Shown in pieces: positions 8,595 to 17,284 of a stretch of DNA of 64,000 nt. The notes under the pieces are model-generated. The model made no database searches, was not told where the DNA came from, and saw nothing but the letters and a program-made list of their open reading frames with translations. Made by a program: the position numbers and the translations under genes. The stretch is from assembly GCF_026427715.1 (NCBI RefSeq), contig NZ_CP107558.1, positions 3,317,001 through 3,381,000 on the forward strand. Direction: 5' to 3'. This DNA is from Methylocystis sp. MJC1 (GTDB taxonomy: Bacteria; Pseudomonadota; Alphaproteobacteria; Rhizobiales; Beijerinckiaceae). Numbering within the stretch: position 1 is the first letter of the stretch; every line of letters begins with the position of its first letter.

Positions 8595-10946
8595 TCAGAA
8601 ACGATAGACAAAATCGTTGGAGTTCATGACCGTGTGCACGAGGTCGACGAAGGCCGAGGCGCGCAACGGATCGGCGGGCTTTTCCTTCGCGCCGATCGGC
8701 AGAGCGATGGCGAGCTTTCCGTCTTCCGCCTTTTGCGCGATGGTCTTCTGGTGCTGGTCAAGGAAGGCGTGCAACGCCTCCTTCTCGGAGTCGGTGGCCC
8801 TGCGCGAGAAGAGGATCTGATAGAGCCGGTCGATGCGCGCGGTTTCATCGGGACCAGCTTCATTGATCACGCGTCCCGCGAGCGCCTGCGACCATTGGAA
8901 GAACTGATCGCTGTTGTAGAGCGTCAGCGCCTGCAACGGCGTCGTCGTCACATCTCGCTTGCTGTGAATCTGCTGCGCATTCGCCATGTCGAAGGTTTCG
9001 AGCAGCGGATAGGGCAGACTGCGGCGCGTGAAGATATAGAGGCTGCGACGCGTATGGTCCTTCGGATCTTTCGACGTCGTCCAGGCGGGATCGGCGTTGA
9101 AGTTGTTGCCGCCGCTGACATTGGCGGGAAGCGGCGGGAAGACGCTGGGTCCGCCGACCTCCTCATTCAGCCTGCCCGAGGCGACGAGAACCGAGTCGCG
9201 AATCTCTTCGGCCTCGAGGCGCTTGCGCGGAAAGGCGGCGAGGAGCTTGTTCTCCGGATCGACCTTGGCGACGTCCTCGCGATAATCGGAGGATTGACGA
9301 TAAGTCGACGAGAGCAGGATGTCGCGATGGAGTTTTTTGACGCTCCAGCCATCCTTCACGAAACGATCGGCGAGATAGTCCAGCAGCTCCGGATTGGTCG
9401 GCTTGTCGCCCGCCTTGCCGAAGTCCGAGACCGTCACGACAATGCCCTTGCCGAAATACTGGTTCCAGATGCGATTGACGAAGACGCGCGCGGTGAGCGG
9501 GTTCGTCGCGCTCGTCAGCCAGTTCGCCAGAGCCGTGCGACGGCCGGAGGATGTCTCCGTCGGCTTGATGTCGGGCTTCTCGCCCGTCATCGCCTCGGGG
9601 AAAGCGGGCTGTACTTCCTCTAGCGGCCTTTCGTGATTGCCGCCGAAGAAAACATAGGTTGGCGGGGCGTCGGGATGGCCGAGCTCGGTCGCCGTCGTGA
9701 AGGTATTGGCGCCGCGCGACGGCTTTTTGTCCACGAATTTTTGAAGCTCGCGCTGGAGTTTCTGATACTCCTCGAACTTCTGCACGGCCTCCGGGCTGTG
9801 CTCGGGCGCCGATTTATCCTCGGCGGCGTAACGCAGGAAGGCGGCGAGCTGCGGCTGGTCGGTCACCGCGTTGAGACGGTGATTGACCCAGCGGTCGAGC
9901 GCGTTCCATTGATCTTTCGGCTTGAAGATGGAGTCGCGGCTGTCGGTGAGATAACGCTCCTTGTGATATTTGAGCGCAGCGTCATAGACCGTGTCGATGA
10001 TGGCCTTCTGCCTGGCGCGAATATCCTTCGTCGCCTCATCGTAAATCGCCTGGGCCTTTTCGTATGCGAGCTCCTGCTCGCCCTTCTTGGCGGGGGCCTT
10101 CTCTTGGAAGGCCGTATTGGCGAAGAAGGCCTGCAGCGAGAAATAGTCTTTCTGGGTGAACTTGTCGCTCTTGTGATTATGGCAACGGGCGCAGCCGACC
10201 GTCGTGCCGAGAACGGCCTGGCCAATCGTGTCGACGATATCCGTGGAGATCTGATACTTGCGTTGGACGAGGTCGCGCGAATTGCTGTTGTCGGGATAGC
10301 CGGCAAGAAAACCGGTCGCGACGAGGATGTCCTGATCGTTGGGCGCAATCTCGTCGCCGGCGATCTGCTCCTGAATGAAGCTCGAATAAGGCTTGTCCTC
10401 GTTGAACGCCTTGATGACGTAATCGCGGTAGCGGAACAAATTCGGCCGCGTATTGTCATTCTGGAAGCCGGTCGAATCCGCATAACGCGCGAGATCGAGC
10501 CAGAGGCGCGCCTGACGCTCGCCGTAGCGCGGCGAGGCGAGAAGACGGTCGACGAGCTTCTCATAGGCGTTGGGCGCGGAATCATTCACAAAGGCGTCGA
10601 CGTCCTCAGGCGTCGGCACAATGCCCCAGGCGTCGAGCGTGGCGCGCCGGATGAAGGTGGCGCGGTCGGCGTCCTTGGACGGCGAAAGATTCTTGCCTTC
10701 GATTTTGGCGAGCACAAAGGCGTCGAGCGGCGAGCGCACCCACTCCTTCTGCTTCACATTAGGAAGGAACTGCGCCTGCACCGGCTGCCACGCCCAATGC
10801 GGCTTCGACGACGGGCTTGCGGCCTTCGGGGCGTCGGGCGTCGCCGTGGCGGATTCATTCGGCTTCACCTCGGCGGCGACGGCGAGCGCGCCGATGGATA
10901 CGCTCATGAGCATCGCAAGGTAGGCTTTTTTTGCTGTCGTCTTCAT
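8595..10946 (-). CDS. DUF1549-DUF1553 protein (planctomycete-type, one haem c motif)
   Basis: 783 residues: a Sec signal peptide (about 25), a linker, then DUF1549 (about 65-270), a middle region, and DUF1553 (about 460-760, with RTALANWLTSATNPLTARVFVNRIWNQ near its start). One CARCH haem-binding motif lies at 252-256 inside DUF1549, followed by NHKSD, the usual CxxCHxHK pattern. The separate N-terminal PSCyt1 cytochrome domain found in many planctomycete homologues is missing. It is the first gene of the nine-gene run. A periplasmic haem protein acting with DUF1501 is likely; the substrate is unknown. Confidence 0.9.
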   Translation of the reverse strand: MKTTAKKAYLAMLMSVSIGALAVAAEVKPNESATATPDAPKAASPSSKPHWAWQPVQAQFLPNVKQKEWVRSPLDAFVLAKIEGKNLSPSKDADRATFIRRATLDAWGIVPTPEDVDAFVNDSAPNAYEKLVDRLLASPRYGERQARLWLDLARYADSTGFQNDNTRPNLFRYRDYVIKAFNEDKPYSSFIQEQIAGDEIAPNDQDILVATGFLAGYPDNSNSRDLVQRKYQISTDIVDTIGQAVLGTTVGCARCHNHKSDKFTQKDYFSLQAFFANTAFQEKAPAKKGEQELAYEKAQAIYDEATKDIRARQKAIIDTVYDAALKYHKERYLTDSRDSIFKPKDQWNALDRWVNHRLNAVTDQPQLAAFLRYAAEDKSAPEHSPEAVQKFEEYQKLQRELQKFVDKKPSRGANTFTTATELGHPDAPPTYVFFGGNHERPLEEVQPAFPEAMTGEKPDIKPTETSSGRRTALANWLTSATNPLTARVFVNRIWNQYFGKGIVVTVSDFGKAGDKPTNPELLDYLADRFVKDGWSVKKLHRDILLSSTYRQSSDYREDVAKVDPENKLLAAFPRKRLEAEEIRDSVLVASGRLNEEVGGPSVFPPLPANVSGGNNFNADPAWTTSKDPKDHTRRSLYIFTRRSLPYPLLETFDMANAQQIHSKRDVTTTPLQALTLYNSDQFFQWSQALAGRVINEAGPDETARIDRLYQILFSRRATDSEKEALHAFLDQHQKTIAQKAEDGKLAIALPIGAKEKPADPLRASAFVDLVHTVMNSNDFVYRF

Positions 10947-11351
10947 TTCTTCGGCCTCGATCCAATGGCTCTCTGCGGATTGGCTTTTGGGATGGGCGGT
11001 CCCGAATGAAGGAAAGCTATCCCACTTAAACTATGAAGTCTACCTATATTGTATGTTTTAAATCCAGATTCTTCGGCGCGGAGGAGAAGCCGTTTTTCCG
11101 GCCTAACTTACGGATTCAGCTAGCACTTCGCGCAGACGCGAAGCTCCGGTACATGAGATCGCGTCCGCTTGAAGGGAGTCGCGTCTCTTTCCGGGCGGGC
11201 TGAAAGCCCTACGGGGAAATTAGAGGAAAAATAGCGCTGGTGTTCGCCCGGGATTCCCGATCCTTCGCTTGGCGAGTGTCGGGAATAACGACGCAGCGAC
11301 CGAGCCCATTCGTGTGAAAGTGCGACCGGAACTTAAACTGGCAGAGTCGCC
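10947..11351. promoter_or_regulatory. Intergenic region upstream of the redox cluster
   Basis: No gene is supported here. The AT-rich patch at about 11020-11080 (TATATTGTATGTTTTAAA) is the probable promoter zone of the cluster, though I cannot assign clean -35 and -10 boxes. Two inverted repeats are visible: a 7-bp hairpin at 11126-11143 (CTTCGCG/CGCGAAG) and ATTCCCGA/TCGGGAAT at 11253-11286. They could be a terminator for the regulator gene or binding sites. Confidence 0.4.
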
Positions 11352-11987
11352 TCAGACCGCTCCGTCGCAAGGGCAGAATTCATAGGACATCACTAGATAA
11401 AGCGTCGCAGGGGCCGCGCCGAGATTTCGATAGAGGTGCGGCACGTCCGCCAGGAAATCGATGGCGTCGCCTTCCTGCAGAATCTGCGGGCTCTCGCGGC
11501 CCACGGCGATCTCGATTGTCCCCTTTGCGACCACCAGATTTTCCTTCGTCCCGGGCGCATGCGCCTCGACATGCTGGCAATGATGGGGCGCGAGCACGAT
11601 CTCGTAGAATTCGGCCATGCGCGCCCCGTCATAGGGAAAGAGAGGCCGCGTGCTGAATTTCCCATCCTGCGACGTGACGCTTTGGCGCGCGTTGTTGCGC
11701 AAAACCTGGACGCCGCGGCGCGCCGACGAGGCGACGAGACGGCCGAAGGGCACGCCCAGCGCGTTGGCGATGCGCCAGAGGTGGTTGATCGTCGGCGCCA
11801 CCGCGCCGGCTTCGATCCGCAGAAGCTCGGAAGGGTCTATGCCGCTCAGCTTTGCGAGCCTCTCGAACGAGCGCCCCTCGAGAGCGATGAGCTGCTTCAG
11901 ACGATCGGCGACAAGCGCGGCAAGCGTGTTTTCCACGGCGGCGTCGCGCTTCGGGGAATGCTTTTCCATCTCTATAGACCCTATCAT
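11352..11987 (-). CDS. XRE-family regulator with C-terminal cupin
   Basis: 211 residues: an N-terminal helix-turn-helix (about 22-85, with LAKLSGIDPSELLRIEAGAVAPTI) and a C-terminal cupin (about 120-200, with HVEAHAPGTKENLVV and LQEGDAIDFLADVPH). Such regulators bind DNA through the XRE part and sense a small ligand or metal with the cupin. A second start at 11969 has AGGG ten bases upstream and may be the true one. It lies directly upstream of the nine-gene cluster in the same direction, and divergent from the haem-binding-like gene. It is the obvious candidate to control either (inference from position). Confidence 0.85.
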   Translation of the reverse strand: MIGSIEMEKHSPKRDAAVENTLAALVADRLKQLIALEGRSFERLAKLSGIDPSELLRIEAGAVAPTINHLWRIANALGVPFGRLVASSARRGVQVLRNNARQSVTSQDGKFSTRPLFPYDGARMAEFYEIVLAPHHCQHVEAHAPGTKENLVVAKGTIEIAVGRESPQILQEGDAIDFLADVPHLYRNLGAAPATLYLVMSYEFCPCDGAV

Positions 11988-12170
11988 CTAAGCATTTATG
12001 TCCTTAGACCAGCCGCGGTCAAGGGCGTTTTGGCGGCCTCAATCCCCCATACCGACAAGCGATTTGACGTAGCCTGCGTGATTTTCCTCCGCTGCTTGAC
12101 GGATTAAAATACATAATCCTAGTATGAATATGCTCGCCGACCCTGTCGGCCTCAGTTTGGAGCTGAATGT

Positions 12171-12677
12171 ATGACGTTCCGTCTTGCCAACCTCGTCGTC
12201 GCCGCGACGACCGCCACAACGCTTGGCGCGTCCCTCGCGCAGCCGGCGCACGCCGAGCTTCTCTCGCTCAAGGCGCTTTCGACGCCCATCGCCTTGAGCA
12301 TTGCCCAGACCGCTTATGATTCTTGCTTGCAGCAGGGCTATCATGTGTCGGTGACCGTCGTCGGTCTCGAAGGCCAGCCGCTGATCTCGCTTCGCGGCGA
12401 CAGTACCTCGCCTCACACCATCGAGAATAGTCTCCGCAAGGCCTATACCTCGCGCACCTTCCGCATCCCCTCCGGCGAGTTTGCGCAACGCGTGAAGGAC
12501 AATCCGACATCGGGGCAGGTGCATCTCGCCAATGTTGTCGCCGCCCAGGGCGCCCTGCCGATCAAGACCGGCGATACGGTGATCGGCGCCGTTGGCGTAT
12601 CGGGCGCCCCGGGAGGGGAGAAGGACGAAGCCTGCGCCAAGGCGGCGATCGACAAGGTTTCGGATCAACTGAAGTAA
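12171..12677 (+). CDS. Exported GlcG/HbpS (DUF336) haem-binding-like protein
   Basis: 168 residues. A signal peptide ends near AQPAHAE, then one GlcG/HbpS domain with the typical AYDSCLQQGYHVSVTVV opening and VIGAVGVSGAPGGEKDEACAKAAI ending. HbpS members bind haem, while GlcG relatives have unclear roles, so the haem link is from the family only. A GGAG site stands upstream of the ATG. It is divergent from the XRE-cupin gene, across a 183-base gap with AT-rich sequence, suggesting shared control. Confidence 0.8.
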   Translation: MTFRLANLVVAATTATTLGASLAQPAHAELLSLKALSTPIALSIAQTAYDSCLQQGYHVSVTVVGLEGQPLISLRGDSTSPHTIENSLRKAYTSRTFRIPSGEFAQRVKDNPTSGQVHLANVVAAQGALPIKTGDTVIGAVGVSGAPGGEKDEACAKAAIDKVSDQLK

Positions 12678-12845
12678 TTTGAGGCCATGCATTATTCTTA
12701 AGGAAACGAGGCCGCGCACGCGCGTCCTCTAAAATTAGGCAATTTGCCCGACCTCGAGTCGCGCGGGCCAAAAGCGCGATGCTCATATTGCGTCCGGTCA
12801 AATTACTGATCTAATGGGCCCTCTCCCTCGTGCTGCGATCCGAAC

Positions 12846-13499
12846 ATGAGCGCTGTGAGAATTCTTCTCGTCGACGACCATCCTGTTGTTCGGGAGGGCT
12901 ATCGCCGTCTCCTCGAGCGCCACGCAGGCTTCTCGGTGGTCGCGGAAGCGGAGGACGCCATCGCCGCCTATCGCCTCTATCGCGAAACATCGCCCGATGT
13001 CGTCATCATGGATCTGTCGCTCCCTGGCGCGGGCGGCATAGAGGCGGTGCGCCATATCCGGCAATGGGACAAGCAGGCGCGCATCCTCGTTTTCACCATG
13101 CATAGCGCCGCCGCTTTCGCGCTCAAGGCATTTGAAGCGGGCGCCGCCGGCTATATCACCAAGAGCAGCGACGCCGCCGAGCTGTTGCGGGCCGTGTCGA
13201 CCGTGGCCCATGGCGGGCGCGCCCTCAGCGACGACATTGCGCGCGAAATCGCCGCCGAGCGCCTCGCCGAAGGCCGCTCGCTCGCAGACGAGCTCGGCCC
13301 GCGCGAAACGGAAATCCTGCGTCTCGTGGCGTCGGGACGAACGAGCGAAGAAATTGCCGCGCTGCTCAATCTCAGTTGCAAGACGGTTCAGAATTATCAC
13401 TATCAGATCAAATCCAAGATCGGCGCCAAGACCGATGCGCATCTCGTCTGGCTGGCGATCGGCGCAGGGCTCGTCGGCGACGCCGACGTGAGGTCTTGA
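12846..13499 (+). CDS. NarL/FixJ-type response regulator
   Basis: 217 residues: a receiver domain (about 4-120) with acidic pocket Asp10/Asp11, phospho-acceptor Asp56 in VVIMDLSLPG and Lys106 in GYITKSS, then a LuxR-type helix-turn-helix (about 150-205, LGPRETEILRLVASGRTSEEIA). No histidine kinase is adjacent, so the partner is elsewhere. The next gene, DUF3280, runs in the same direction 115 bases on. I recall similar pairs in methylotrophs, including MxaB-like regulators; that is memory, not shown by this sequence. Confidence 0.9.
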   Translation: MSAVRILLVDDHPVVREGYRRLLERHAGFSVVAEAEDAIAAYRLYRETSPDVVIMDLSLPGAGGIEAVRHIRQWDKQARILVFTMHSAAAFALKAFEAGAAGYITKSSDAAELLRAVSTVAHGGRALSDDIAREIAAERLAEGRSLADELGPRETEILRLVASGRTSEEIAALLNLSCKTVQNYHYQIKSKIGAKTDAHLVWLAIGAGLVGDADVRS

Positions 13500-13614
13500 G
13501 CCGCAGGAATTTTGCCCGGGCTGCGCCGGGAAGGACGCCGAGGCCGGCGGCAAAGGCCCTCTCCTAGAATAGCGACGCAAACGCAAAGTTTTTGCACCTA
13601 TTCAGGAGACGCCG

Positions 13615-14181
13615 ATGCGCAGCCGCGCTTTCAAAATGGCCTCGCTGGCCAGAATTTTCGCCTTTGGCTTGTTTCATTGGGCCTTGCTCGCGCCCTCGGT
13701 GGGGCGCGCCGAAACCCCGCGCCCGATCAAGCTTGCCGTATTCGATATGGAGCTGGACGATTTCAGCGCCGGCGGCCCGCTCGCGGGCGAAAGTCCCGCG
13801 GAGACCGAACGGCTCCAGCGCATGAACCGTTTGGTGCGCGACTTATTGGCCCGCTCCGGCCTGTTCGAGATCATCGACGCAAGCGGCTCGAGTCACCCGA
13901 TGGCGAAAGACCATTGGCTGCGAAAATGCAACGGATGCGAAGCGGACGCTGCCCGCGAGCTTGGAGCCGACATGTCGTTCATCGGCTTCTTCCGCAAGAT
14001 CAGCGTCATGGAGCAAAATCTGGAGTTTCGAATTCGCGACGCCAAAACCGGCGCGCTCGTCAATGTCTCGCAAACTGACTTGCGCAACGAAACCGACGAA
14101 TCCTGGAGCCGGGCGCTGAAATTTCTGATCCGCTACAGTCTCGTGGAACCGGAGCTCGCCAACAGAAAGAACGAGCGCTGA
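13615..14181 (+). CDS. Exported DUF2380/DUF3280-type protein
   Basis: 188 residues. A signal peptide (ending near VGRAETP) precedes a domain starting IKLAVFDMELDDFSAGG. This is the DUF2380/DUF3280 pattern, distantly like the TolB/CsgG fold used in envelope proteins. A CNGC pair of cysteines occurs mid-protein (KCNGCEADAA). An AGGAG ribosome site lies seven bases before the ATG. The function is unknown; the upstream response regulator may control it. Confidence 0.75.
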   Translation: MRSRAFKMASLARIFAFGLFHWALLAPSVGRAETPRPIKLAVFDMELDDFSAGGPLAGESPAETERLQRMNRLVRDLLARSGLFEIIDASGSSHPMAKDHWLRKCNGCEADAARELGADMSFIGFFRKISVMEQNLEFRIRDAKTGALVNVSQTDLRNETDESWSRALKFLIRYSLVEPELANRKNER

Positions 14182-14272
14182 CGGCCCCTGATTCAAACGC
14201 GCAACGGGAGCAGAATCGCCGCCAGCATTGGTGGCGAACGCCTGTCGTCTTACCGCACGATCCTTGAAGAGA

Positions 14273-14357
14273 TGGTGCCCAGGAGAGGACTCGAACCTCC
14301 ACGGCTTTCACCACTGGTACCTGAAACCAGCGCGTCTACCAATTCCGCCACCTGGGC
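14273..14357 (-). tRNA. tRNA-Leu (CAG)
   Basis: Read on the minus strand, the acceptor stem GCCCAGG pairs with CCTGGGC, followed by A and an encoded CCA. The D-loop (GAATTGGTAGACGC), an anticodon stem CTGGT/ACCAG with loop TTCAGGT giving anticodon CAG, a long variable arm (TGGTGAAAGCCGTGG) and a T-arm GGTTCGAGTCC are all present. The long variable arm is typical of class II tRNA-Leu. Confidence 0.95.
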
Positions 14358-14558
14358 ACGTGGGACGCTCTCTTAGGGGCGCCGCATGGCGTCTGTCAAT
14401 GCGGCTCTGTGGGAAAATACGCCACGGAGCGGAAAAAGAGCGTCGCCGGGGCGGCCAACGCCTCGCGGCGCATTTCCTTCCCTTGCGAATTTCGCTAGAG
14501 CACGGGCGACGAATTTTCCAGCCGGCGACGCCGGCGCGGCGAACGGAGCAAGAAAGCG

Positions 14559-15566
14559 ATGAGCGGCGTGAACGTTGGCGCGGGACGCGTTGTGACGGTA
14601 TTTGGCGGTTCGGGCTTCGTCGGGCGCTATGTCGTGCGGGCGCTGGCGCGCGACGGCTGGCGCGTGCGCATCGCCTGCCGCCGCCCCGACCTCGCCTTTC
14701 ATCTGCAGCCACAGGGCCGCGTCGGCCAGGTGATGGCGGTGCAGGCCAATGTCCGCCATCCCGAATCGGTCGCGGCTGCGCTGCACGGCGCTTCGGCGGT
14801 GGTGAATCTCGTCGGCATTCTGGCCGAGAGCGGAGCCCAGAAATTCTCCAAGGTGCAGGCCGAGGGCGCCAAGACCATCGCCGAGGCCGCCAAGGCCGCC
14901 GGCATCGACACTCTCGTGCATATTTCGGCGATCGGCGCGGACGCCACTTCGGCCTCGCAATATGCCCGCAGCAAGGCCGCTGGCGAAGCCGCGGTGCATG
15001 CCGCGGTTCCGACCGCCGTCATTCTCCGCCCCTCGGTGATCTTCGGCATCGAGGACCAGTTCTTCAACCGCTTCGCCACCATGGCGCGCTATTTCCCGGC
15101 GATCCCGGTCGTCGGCGCGGAGACGAGGTTCCAGCCGGTCTATGTCGGCGACGTGGCCGAGGCGGTCGCCGGCGCCATCGCCGGCCGCGCCAAGGCGGGA
15201 GCGGTCTATGAGCTCGGCGGCCCGGAGGTGCGGAGCTTCGCTGCGCTGATCGACTTCGTCCTGAAGGTCACCGAGCGCGAGCGGCATGTCGCCAAGCTCT
15301 CCTTCGCAACCGGCAAGCTCGTCGCCTCGATCACCAGCCTCTTCACCAAATTGTCGCTCGGGCTGTTCCCGACGCTGCTGCGCATGACCGCCGATCAGGT
15401 GGAGCTGCTGCAGCACGACAATGTGGTGAGCGCCGAGGCGATCAAGGAAGGCCGCACGCTGCAGGGGCTCGGCGTCGAACCGCAGTCCTTCGAGGCGATC
15501 GCCCCGACCTATCTCTATCGCTACCGCAAGACCGGCCAGTACCAGGCGCAGCGCCTGGAGGCGTAA
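14559..15566 (+). CDS. NDUFA9-like complex I NAD(P)-binding protein
   Basis: 335 residues of the atypical short-chain dehydrogenase fold. The Rossmann motif GGSGFVGRYVV lies at about 16-26, followed by NLVGILAES and HISAIGADATSASQYARSKAAGE. The usual YxxxK becomes Y-A-R-S-K, so the fold binds NAD(P) but catalysis is uncertain. Alphaproteobacterial members are annotated as homologues of the mitochondrial complex I accessory subunit NDUFA9. The gene stands alone here. The 3' end meets a palindromic repeat and a convergent gene. Confidence 0.9.
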   Translation: MSGVNVGAGRVVTVFGGSGFVGRYVVRALARDGWRVRIACRRPDLAFHLQPQGRVGQVMAVQANVRHPESVAAALHGASAVVNLVGILAESGAQKFSKVQAEGAKTIAEAAKAAGIDTLVHISAIGADATSASQYARSKAAGEAAVHAAVPTAVILRPSVIFGIEDQFFNRFATMARYFPAIPVVGAETRFQPVYVGDVAEAVAGAIAGRAKAGAVYELGGPEVRSFAALIDFVLKVTERERHVAKLSFATGKLVASITSLFTKLSLGLFPTLLRMTADQVELLQHDNVVSAEAIKEGRTLQGLGVEPQSFEAIAPTYLYRYRKTGQYQAQRLEA

Positions 15567-15625
15567 GGCGCGGGCGCGGTCATCCCCGTTGGGCCAAGGG
15601 CCCGGCTGGGACTCCCGAGCGCCCA

Positions 15626-15706
15626 CGTCATTGCGAGGAACAAAGCGACGAGGCAATCCAGAGCCACGTCGCGGCCCTGGATTGCTTCGCTTCGCTCGCA
15701 GTGACG
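15626..15706. repeat. Dispersed palindromic repeat, copy 1
   Basis: About 81 bases with imperfectly complementary ends: CGTCATTGCGAGGAACAAAG at the left and the complement CTTCGCTCGCAGTGACG at the right, around an internal AGGCAATCCAG/CTGGATTGC pair. It lies between the convergent ends of the NDUFA9-like and CysZ-like genes and may act as a two-way terminator. Confidence 0.85.
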
Positions 15707-15727
15707 GCGCCTTTGGATCCGGCGAGG

Positions 15728-16420
15728 TTACCGCCCTGCCCAACGCGCCTGCCGCTCCGGCGACAGCATTTTGTGGATGCGCGACATGAAGGCGACGCCG
15801 AAGAGCGGCGTCAGCACATTGAGGCCCGGCGTCACGACGAAGGCGGCCATGAAAAGGCCGGCGAGAAAGAGCTGCGGCGCGTAGCGCCGGCGCAGCTCCG
15901 TCGCCTCCTCGACCGAGCGGAAGCGCGTCGCCGCGAAGAGGAAATATTCGCGCCCGAGCAGATAGGCGTTGGCGAGCAGAAAGGCCACGGCGTTGACGCC
16001 CGGCAGAAGCAGCAGCAGCAGCGCGAGAAAATTCACGCCCGCCGAGACGGCCGCAAATTTCACGCCCATCATGACCGCCTGGGAGACGGGGATGGCCGTA
16101 CCCCGTTCGCCGGGCGGATAGAGATCGGCCTCAACGACATCGGCGAGATCATCGAGAAAAAGCCCCGTGACCAACACTGATATCGGGCCGATCAGGAAAG
16201 CCAGGAAGACAAACAGCCCGACGCCCGTCGCATAGGCGAGCACAACCTGCAGCCAGGAATGGTCGACGGAGATATAGGACAGCGCAAGCTTGTCGAGCCC
16301 GACCCACGCCAGCGCCAGCAGCAGGAAGGTCATCCCCAAGCTCTTGAAGAGCACATTGCGGAACGGCGGCGAGAGGATCTCGCGCAGGGAGGCGAGGGCG
16401 GCGTCGAACATGAAGGTCAT
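15728..16420 (-). CDS. CysZ/EI24-like membrane protein
   Basis: 230 residues with four or more hydrophobic helices (about 25-45, 55-80, 120-150, 185-215). The family covers sulfate-permease-like CysZ and EI24 proteins; the motif GREYFLFAATRF is typical of the alphaproteobacterial members. The start at 16420 has AGAGG upstream and gives the usual N-terminus (MTFMFDAALASLREI). No sulfate-assimilation gene is nearby, so sulfate transport is uncertain. Confidence 0.8.
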   Translation of the reverse strand: MTFMFDAALASLREILSPPFRNVLFKSLGMTFLLLALAWVGLDKLALSYISVDHSWLQVVLAYATGVGLFVFLAFLIGPISVLVTGLFLDDLADVVEADLYPPGERGTAIPVSQAVMMGVKFAAVSAGVNFLALLLLLLPGVNAVAFLLANAYLLGREYFLFAATRFRSVEEATELRRRYAPQLFLAGLFMAAFVVTPGLNVLTPLFGVAFMSRIHKMLSPERQARWAGR

Positions 16421-17284
16421 GCGTGGCCTCTTCTTGGAAGCGCGCCTTTGATGAAAACCGGCGATCGTTGTGCGCTCCGGCAGCCGCCCGCGCGGCGACC
16501 GCCCAGCAAATGGCGACGGAGCCACACGGACGCAAGGGGGCTTGCATCCAGCGTTTCATTACATGGGCCCGCGGTGGGGGGCGATGCAGCCAAGGCAACC
16601 TCTCTCCAGCAAATTCACCGACGCCGAACGCCCCGCCGTCTCTCGACGCGAGTCGTAAGGGAAGTCCGGAACGCCCCGGCCCCGTTCGGCCGAGATGTAT
16701 TTTGTTTATGCGCACCGGAGCTAAAGCGTCCCGGACACGGTCTTTATACACGCGCACCTTTTCCCGACGGAGTGACCTCGCTCCCGGACACGGCCCCTGA
16801 CAGGACCGCTTCTTTCCCGCCTGACGCAAAACGCCTGACGGGCGCGCGCTCGAACGCCGCGGGCAATGTCATTCCCGCAGTCTTCCAATGCCGTCTTCCT
16901 TGGGGCGCGGGCTCCCTTTTCAGGAGTGGCCGCGGCGCAGCCCGAAAGAATATTGAGGCCCAGCCTTTTGCGCGTGAGCGTTCACGCGCCCCCCGCCAAG
17001 GGGAAGCCCGACCGACGACCCGCCCACATCCGCCGAAAGGCCCGGCGGACGCTTGACCGGCCCCGCCGCGCCGCCGACCTTGACGACGCCCCTTAGGTGG
17101 CGAGGCGGGGGTAGCGTAAGGGCGAGCGAGGGGGGTGGGGATAGATTTATTTGACGAAGGCCCGCGCGCGCTGCTCTCCCCCCTCTTGGGCAGGGCGGGA
17201 GGGTCACATTCGTGAGGGGTTTTGAGAGATAAGTGGCCACACCGCCCACGCGTGTGTGCTGGTGCTGACACCTATGATCTGGAG
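16421..17284. other. Long GC-rich stretch without a supported gene
   Basis: Several frames are open here by GC bias only; none has a family signature, a good start and a plausible protein. The right half has tracts of G and C (for example GGCGGGGGTAGCG) and Pro/Arg/Gly-rich translations. I see no tRNA, riboswitch core or mobile element. Confidence 0.5.

Noticed and set aside
8220..9623. 467-codon plus-strand frame
   Set aside because: Antisense to DUF1501 and DUF1549/1553 genes, with no family signature.
9633..11009. 458-codon plus-strand frame
   Set aside because: It is antisense to the DUF1549/DUF1553 gene and is Arg/Leu/Gly-rich without any domain, a GC-bias shadow.
16744..17271. Minus-strand frame in the gene-free stretch
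   Set aside because: Pro/Arg/Gly-rich low-complexity translation and no family match that I can see.
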